64,000 nucleotides of DNA, taken from positions 4,935,977 through 4,999,976 of the forward strand of contig OW203989.1 of assembly GCA_934047225.1 (NCBI GenBank), read 5' to 3'. Position 1 is the first letter of the stretch; the number at the start of each line of letters is the position of its first letter. Origin of the DNA: Ypsolopha sequella. Its lineage: Eukaryota; Arthropoda; Insecta; Lepidoptera; Ypsolophidae. Under the pieces are notes generated by a model, which was not told the DNA's origin, made no database searches, and worked only from the letters and a program-made list of their open reading frames with translations. Positions 53,901 to 62,900 of the stretch are shown one piece after another. Both the position numbers and the translations under genes were made by a program.

Positions 53901-56900
53901 ATAAGTTAGAAGTTAAGCATTTAATTAAGTTTGAATTGTGTTTGTATTTAAGGCTTACTAACTACTAGAATCCCTAATAAAGAAAATCTAAAATCTAAAT
54001 TATTATACAAAATTCCGGTCAATGAAGTAAAATTCTCTGAACCACAACCAACTTGCCTTTTTCCACCAGCTTCCGAATCAACCGGATCGAGTCCCCCATC
54101 GTGCCCTGGACGGGAGACTGCGGGGAGTCCCTGACGCTGTACGACGCGCCAAGACCTGATGACGCGAGGATAATCAAGACGTTCTGCGACACCTTCAGCA
54201 GACCGATGGAGAAGCATGACTTCGTGTCGACTGGGAACGCCATGTTTGTCAGATTTGAAAGCAAGACTGGCAGTTATAGTGGGTGAGTCTCTTCGCAGTT
54301 CTTGTAATCCTGATTAAAGATTTTTTGTTTAATGTTGAGTTTTCATTTTCACAAAAAACTAAATATATAGGTACAATCATTGGTTTAAAACTTACCTTAA
54401 AACTGTGACTTGAACAATAAAAAAACGAGTAGATACAATAGGTACATAAAAAGCTTAAATTTTTGTCAATATAAAAAAAAATAAGAAGACATATATTATT
54501 GAAAACTACTATACAGAGTGGAAAAAATGAAAGGGCCCTGGAGGGGAACTACCTTAAATCCTTTAGTTAGCTCATTTAACTGAAAGGAAACATTCCTTTA
54601 TTTTTTAAAAGAAACAAAACTGCATTCAAAGATCTTCTAAAATTTGCTTGTCTCACCCGGGAACTGAACCAACTAAAAATTAAAAAAATAAACCCTCGCT
54701 ATTTTACTATACGAATCGGTAGGATTATTGTTCAGGATTAAATTTGTCTAATAAACATTTAGCCTTACACTTATATGTTGTACGAGATACCCATGAAATT
54801 GAATATTTATTACAAGTCCTTTATTAACAATACCTAGTACTGTTCACTTGTAAAGTAATAATTATACGCCATTATTACACAATGACAGCACGGAATGAAA
54901 GCAAAACAAAACAAAATTTGAATTTCGAACGAAATTTATGGTTCGAACTTCAAATTTGTTGCTCCGCGTTGCAAAAAAAATACGTTCCTTTTTTAAACTT
55001 TTCGTCAGTACGCCTAGTGCAAGAAATAATTGTGCTCTGCATACATTTCTTATTACCATTTATCGATTTTCTTATTGAAGTCTTCAACAAGGTACTTAAG
55101 ATAAATAACATTAGCAAGCTTGTACTTCATACGATGTCTTTGGATGTAAGATAGATAAGAAAATTATAACGTGTCATTTACTTCTTACAAGTGAACAGTA
55201 CTAGGTATTGTTATCAAAGAACTTGTAATAAATATTTAATTTCATGAGTATCTCGTACAACAGATGAGTGTAAGACGAAATGTTTATTATACAAATTTTA
55301 TTCTGAACAATAATCCTACCGATTCGTATGATAAAATAGCGAGGGTTTATTTTTTTAATTTTTAGTTGATTTGATTCCCGGGTGAGACAAGCTAATTTCA
55401 GAATATCTTTGAATGCAGTTTTGTTTCTTTTAAAAAATAAAGGAATGTTTCCTTTCAGTAAAATGACCTAACTAAAGGATTTAAGGTAGTTCCCCTCCAG
55501 GGCCCTTAAATTTTTTCCACCCTGTATAGTAGAAAGAAAAAAGTGAGGCTGGTGCATGCGCTGGAGCATCCCATGAAGCCTAATAAAGAATACTCAAAAC
55601 GTCGAGTAATCACGTAAATTCAAAATTTATCTAATTAGTTATGTTCGTCATCACTCGCCCCTTATTTTAGTGATACCTACATTGAAACCGATTCTGAAGA
55701 CTTTAATTTTAGTTTTATTGCTGTCAAAACTAAATTTTCTTCCTTGCAAAATAGTCCTTAGGTTTTAGGAACTGAAGTTCAATTAGCTGAAAACCAGCGC
55801 CAACCAAAGCATGTTTTGGATGGCACACGGCTGAGCTACATCCTTTTGTCCTGTTGTTATTTTTATCTAAAGATTACTCCCTACTTAAGTAAACCTTTTC
55901 TACTGTATTAGCTATAAGTTCTTTTTTTTTTTGTAAACGCGCCAATAAATTTATTTTCTTTCTTTCTTTCTTTCTTACTTTGGAAAATTTAAAGTTTTAA
56001 CAGCACTATAACTTAAATGAAAGCCTTCAGAATCGGCTTTTATTGTACAGTTATTCACTTGCTTGATATTTTTTTTTCGATATTGCCAGCAACCACGATA
56101 ACCCTTTTCCAAAAAGCAAGAGATAGCCGAAGAACGAAAAATAAACCTAGTCCCTGGATATAGGCCTCGAATTTTTATTCCATTTCGTTGTTCTAAAATT
56201 GTTGTGTTCCTAATGGTTTTGCATCAACAAAAACAATCACTTAACTCAGAAGAACGAAGAGACGACCTACGAAGTCTTCTTGCGCATTCCATTATACTTA
56301 TTATATTTCAAAACTTTGCAGAATTTCATATCAGAAAAGCGTTTTTGAGATATAAGAAAATTTAATAACATTCCTCCGTCTTCGCTGTTTTGGGATTATG
56401 CAAACACGGCGAGAATCAAAGCCGCAATACTTATGCTGCGTTCAAACTGCCTTTATATGTGGAGCGAGTAGTACTCACGAGTGAGTGGAGCGAGTGCACT
56501 CGTACGAGCTAGCTTGTTGATTCAATTTAGTGCACTTGCTGAAGGCTCAGTTAGAAAAGGGACCATAAGCTTGTTTTGCAAAAACCACTTTGGTTATATG
56601 GTATAATGTTTTTGCTGATATTTCAAAAATACACTTACATATGGTAGTGAATATTAGGTATGGCAAGATAAATATCAAAGTAAAGCAAATGCAAAGAAAA
56701 TGCGTTCCTTATAGAGTATGTGTGGTTTAACATTGAATGATAGAGTGAAAAATATCGACATTCGAGATCGTTGCGGCCTGAAAAAAAATGTAGTGACTAG
56801 AATAGAAAAAGGAATTTTTCGGTAGTTTGGACATGTAGAGAGGATTAATGAAAGTAGAGTGACGAAAGAAATTTATGATGCGCAAGTGAAAGGTACAGCT

Positions 56901-59900
56901 CAACCTGGTCGCCCTAGAAGGACCAAGTTGGCGAGATATTGAAGAAGGGTAATGCAAAAGTACCTGGAAAAGAAGAACTTGTATGACTAGATTGATGGAT
57001 GTAGAAGAATCAAAAGAAATGTGTCAGGATCGTAGCAGATAAAAATCAGTAGCCTCTGCCTACACCTCTGGGAGACAAGCGTGAGTGTATGTATGTATGT
57101 ATCAAAAATATTCTTCATTACATACGTCTATTAGCAGTCAACTACCAATTCACCTCATTCTACACTCAAAAAGGCTGAGTCACCGACCTTTTCAACAGAA
57201 CCTGTCTAATCCTAAATAGTATTTAAGTATTATGTGTTTTGTGTTGTGTTCTGTTGAATAAAAATCTTTTTATTTATTTATTTTTATTTATTTTTATTTA
57301 TTTTAATATACTAACTACAAAGTGTACGTACAGATCTCAGCATCGTTTTTAAAGTTGTATAAAGCAGTCATGTTATGCATTCAGCAATAATTTGCAATTT
57401 ATTTGCACTTCATACTTTATAATTTACATTGCTAATTTCCAAATGAGTATTTAAATGAAGAGTATACTTGAAGCAGCAAACACGTCTCTATGTAAATCTT
57501 ACCGCGAAAACGTTTCCTAACTTCACGCTGAAGCGCAAATCTTTGCTTCTTAAAGTTTGTTTTTATATCGGAAATCCTTTTTGATTAGATTTATGCATTA
57601 GATTTCGGAGCAAAGGCATAGCAACAGTACACAAGGCGTAAACAATGTACGGATTCTATAAGGGAATTTCTTAATAAACCTTATCGGTTACTAGCATGAA
57701 TGTTCGCTTACCACATGAATGTTCGCTTACCACATGAATGTTCGCTTACCACATGAATGTTCGCTTACCACATGAATATTGAACTGGTTTTAGTGGAACG
57801 CTGATGAACTATACTAAATCAAATGCATATTTTTATATATGAATGAAATACATTTTTTTTAATGAAATACATTTATTTAAAAAACACGAAAGCATATTCT
57901 ATTTGCAAAACATCTGCCAAACCATGCGGTTTGTAGGCAGAATAGCCTCGGTTTACATTATATAAAACGCGTCTAGCATACGGTAATATAATACGCATTA
58001 CGCAATACGCAAAACAACCCAGTCAGTAAACAAAACTTTATGTTTTATATATTTACATTTCCTATGTAAGTTAAGACACATAGAACAATTTAACTTTCTT
58101 TTTAAACACACATTTGCAGTGTGACTCATTTCTTAAGGCCCTTACTATTGCCAAATGGGTACATTCTAAAGCCTACTCCTCGTATATGGCCAAACCAAAA
58201 ATAATGAAAAACTGTATTATGAATAATCAACTCTTAGACAACATATGCAACAGTTTTCTTTTTCATACCACCAAAACTTCTACATGAATTTTTTTTTTTT
58301 TACTGAATGGTGTTTTTTGACCTCAAATTCCCTACTGCTCCTGAGTTGCTTGGCCGATTGAATTCATCTATGCTTTGATAAATAGATAAACTTTATAGCT
58401 ATAAACATAACATAAGATTATTCAATCGAGTAATCACGTCCAAGTGAAAAGTATAATTTTCCCCTATTTCGCTCTCTCAAGGACGCAGCGAGCATCGTAA
58501 CAGCCACTATGCATTGCGCGCTGATATGAACGTTATTTCAATGTCGTTTCCGTTGATATTTGTAGTGACAAATATCGAGCTGCTAATTTGGCGATGGTAA
58601 TCGCCTTAAGTCAGCTGGCAGTGCATTGAACAGCTTAGGAACAAGATGTTGATCAGTTTTTTCACCATAGTAGTTAATTGTTTTACAAATTTTAAGTTTT
58701 TTATCAGCAACCTTTCTAGTATACATGTACATCATTGTGTCTTATTTTATTACACGTTCAATAAATATGCTAAAAAAAGACAATCTTGTTAAGTCTCTTG
58801 CCCTTCTTCTTAGCAAGACTAATCGAATGGGTGGAGGTTGGCATGTATTTATATATGTAACCTATTAGTATGTAGTATATAGTGTGGGATTTGGTCGGCC
58901 GCCTGGATTCGCGCTAGGGGCTCGGTAAGTGATCATTGAACCGTGTTCCTGGGGCTCTACCGCGTAATTCTCATTTGTATCAACTTCAAACAAATGCATG
59001 CGAAATTCAACGCGTGCAAAAGAGATGGCATGTTAGGCGGGCGTCGTCGCACGCACGTCAAATTTCAATCTCAAGTTGATGTTGATGAAAATGAGAATTA
59101 CGCGGCAGACCCGCTGGTCGCTGGCTTGGTCTCCGGTATGGGTACGGGTGGTCGATTAGATTTCACCTTGTATTATTATTGATTTTACCTATCATTTGAA
59201 TCGTATATATATTGCTACATAAATTAAATAAACGTTTAATTTAGTTCATATACATTTATTACTTGATTACATATATTTTTAAAATAAAAAATTAAATTTT
59301 TACAAAGTAAACAATTTGAATTTGAATTTGAAACTTAAAAAAAACAATAGAACGAAATATAATACGGGGAAATATACAAAAAAAAGTTAAGCTTACATAA
59401 TTAAAAAATTAAGTAACAAATAAAATTATTAATATTAAATAAATAACACTTACAAACCCGTCTAATACAATCGTGCGTGTGTAGCTGACCTCGTACAATA
59501 GCTGCACCGCGTGATTCGAATCTGCGTGCGTTTATAGCTGTCCTCGTACAGTAGCTGCACCGCGTGATTCGAATCTGCGTGCGTTTATAGCTATCCTCGT
59601 ACAGTAGCTGCACCGCGTGATTCGAATCTGCGTGCGTTTATAGCTGTCCTCGTACAGTAGCTGCACCGCGTGATTCGGATCTAAGTGCGTGTGTAGCTGA
59701 CCTCGTACAATAGCTGCACCGCGTGATTCGAATCTGCGTGCGTTTAAAGCTGTCCTCGTACAGTAGCTGCACCGCGTGATTCGAATCTGCGTGCGTTTAT
59801 AGCTGTCCTGGTACAGTAGCTGCACCGCGTGATTCGGATCTAAGTGCGTGTGTATCTGACCTCGTACAATAGCTGCACCGCGTGATTCGAATCTGCGTGC

Positions 59901-62900
59901 GTTTATAGCTGTCCTCGTACAGTAGCTGCACCGCGTGATTCGGATCTAAGTGCGTGTGTAGCTGACCTCGTACAATAGCTGCACCACGTGATTCGAATCT
60001 GCGTGCGTTTATAGCTGTCCTCGTACAGTAGCTGCACCGCGTGATTCGGATCTGTGTGCGAGTGTAGTAGCTGTTCTCGTACAGTAGCTGCACCACGTGA
60101 TTCGGATCTAAGTGCGTGTGTAGCTGACCTCGTACAATAGCTGCACCGCGTGATTCGAATCTGCGTGCGTTTATAGCTGTCCTCGTACAGTAGCTGCACC
60201 GCGTGATTCGGATCTAAGTGCGTGTGTAGCTGACCTCGTACAATAGCTGCACCGCGTGATTCGAATCTGCGTGCGTTTATAGCTGTCCTCGTACAGTAGC
60301 TGCACCGCGTGATTCGAATCTGCGTGCGTTTATAGCTGTCCTCGTACAGTAGCTGCACCGCGTGATTCGGATCTAAGTGCGTGTGTAGCTGACCTCATAC
60401 AATAGCTGCACCGCGTGATTCGAATCTGCGTGCGTTTATACCTGTCCTCGTACAGTAGCTGCACCGCGTGATTCGGATCTGTGTGCGTGTGTAGTAGCTG
60501 TTCTCGTACAGTAGCTGCACCGCGTGATTCGGATCTAAGTGCGTGTGTAGCTGACCTCGTACAATAGCTGCACCGCGTGATTCGAATCTGCGTGCGTTTA
60601 TAGCTGTCCTCGTACAGTAGCTCCACCGCGTGATTCGGATCTGTGTGCGTGTGTAGTAGCTGTTCTCGTACAGTAGCTGCACCGCGTGATTCGGATCTGT
60701 GTGCGAGTGTAGTAGCTGACCTCGTACAATAGCTGCACCGCGTGATTCGAATCTGCGTGCGTTTATAGCTGTCCTCGTACAGTAGCTGCACCGCGTGATT
60801 CGGATCTAAGTGCGTGTGTAGCTGACCTCGTACAATAGCTGCACCGCGTGATTCGAATCTGCGTGCGTTTATAGCTGTCCTCGTACAGTAGCTGTACCGC
60901 GTGATTCGAATCTGCGTGCGTGTGTAGCTGTCCTCGTAAAGTAGCTGCACCGCGTGATTCGGATCTGAAAGGGATTTATTGCAATTAAAACAACAAAAAT
61001 GATTGATAAGTAAATATATGCTTAACTCCGCCCATTCTACGTATAAAACACAAAAATGAATAAAATACCCTTATTTTAATTATGTTTTATTTTAGTTGTG
61101 TGACACCAACAAAGCTCTTTCTATTCTATTCTATTTATAAAATAAGCCTTTTCTCGCAGCTTCACCTTCATTTCCCAGAATTGTAATGTAACATGATATA
61201 GGTTAATTTTAAATGTTTTTTTTTTTTTTGAAAAACAAGCATGAATTCCTAGTCTTGCGAGCCCAGTGTCAAACTTGGTATGTTGATAATTCGGACGTCA
61301 CCTTACCCAGAACTCTTCTTCATCCGAAAAAGTGAGCAAAAAAAAAACATTTAATTTGAAGCAGCCTAGAAGCCTAGAATTTGAAACTCAACTTTCAGTA
61401 CTAACATTTTTGCATTTTTTTTTAAGAATGATAAATCCAAATTCAAAATTCTATTTTGTGTATGAATGAGACATAATTAAGCTAACAGCAACAATAGTTA
61501 AATTTTTGAAAAGTGTACCTTGAAATCAACGTTTAAACAAAAACCAAATGAAGGAAATAGCTATTGAATTAGAGGAATTATGACCTCATGAATCTATCAG
61601 AAAATGTTGCCAATTTCCTAGGTAAGCACCCGATATTTAAGCATTCAACCCGCGGTGCGCCACGTTCGAGCCATGGATGGTGAATCCAGGAATTATTTTA
61701 TCGAAGGTTAGAGCCCCTACGATATACAATTTACACAAGTGTAATATTGTTCAGTAAGCTCAAGTATCAATAACGTAGCATTAACAGTTAACGGTGATAG
61801 TTTCTCGCTCCTAACAGGAACCAACTAGGTACTTCGTATGGTGATTAAACATTGCTAAAGTACAATTATTAATTATGTTTATAAATATATTATATTTAAC
61901 CTTTATGAGCTTTTTATTAATACTGTTATTAAAACAATTAAAAAAATTATTATTACTCGATATATTTCGGCCCTCGGTATGGGGCCGTCATCAATCGAAT
62001 GTCTGATTAATTATAATATTCTGTGAAACAGTACAAGTCAATTATTTAATATTGCTTTCAAGATATTAATGCCAGTGTTTTTTTTAATAACAAACTTTTT
62101 TCTACTACGTTTATGAAAAAGTTCAATTGAATACTCGAAATTAGTTTTGAAAATCGAACTTTCCGGGCCCCGTTGCGGAATGACTATCAGGTCAGTTTGA
62201 AATATCGTAAAATTGGGTTTTTTTCGATGTTTGTTTTCATTTCATGCTAATTTAGGTTCTTTTTGACGTCCTTAGTTTGTCTTTACAATCCTAATTCCCT
62301 GCGTTCCGATTCTCGACATAATCGATTATATCGGGTCTGACACTCTTTTTTCGCAAAATGATACTGGCCACAAATAAAAGCCGCCGGCCGAAGCCTGAAA
62401 AAAAAGGTAAAAACCGCGCCGCGCTTTGCAAAGTCACAAAATACATTGAATTTGAAAAGAAAAATTAAATATTTAAATGTATAAATCAGAGGGTAGAAAA
62501 AGTATCGTTTGCAACGAGTAGAAATGGGTTTTCTTACCCTCGGAATGTAAGCTTTCGACGCTTGCCTTCGGCTCACGTCGAAACTAGCTTCATTTTTTTG
62601 GTCATTACAAGGTCATTTTTTTTTCTTAATTATGTGAATTTTTGTTCACCAGGGCAGTTTTTGTTCTAAATAAGGTCACTTTTGTTTATAATCTGTAAAA
62701 ATGAATTCGACCTACGATCTTGCCTTCTTTTTATTTAACTATAGGTTTAGCGCAAAGAAAACTCAACAGTTACAGAATTAAATTGGAGAAGGAGTAAAAG
62801 GAGAACTCAACAGATTAATTAGGTACATTTTTGTCCACCAGGTCATCCCTCTACTACTGGGCTCACTATGACTTCTTCAACAACACACGTTTTGGAGAGC

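Noticed and set aside
54882..55154. 90-codon ORF in the spacer of the large foldback element
   Set aside because: Hydrophobic, AT-rich composition without a known motif; an overlapping ORF on the other strand is equally long.
58943..59182. Possible extra CUB exon
   Set aside because: The frame has no CUB pattern, and exons 7 and 8 already join perfectly in phase.
59401..60950. Several minus-strand ORFs of 70 to 206 codons with repeated RITRCSYC and ESRGAAIVRGQL segments
   Set aside because: They are translations of the 53-bp satellite. The same repeat is open in more than one frame and nothing else supports coding.
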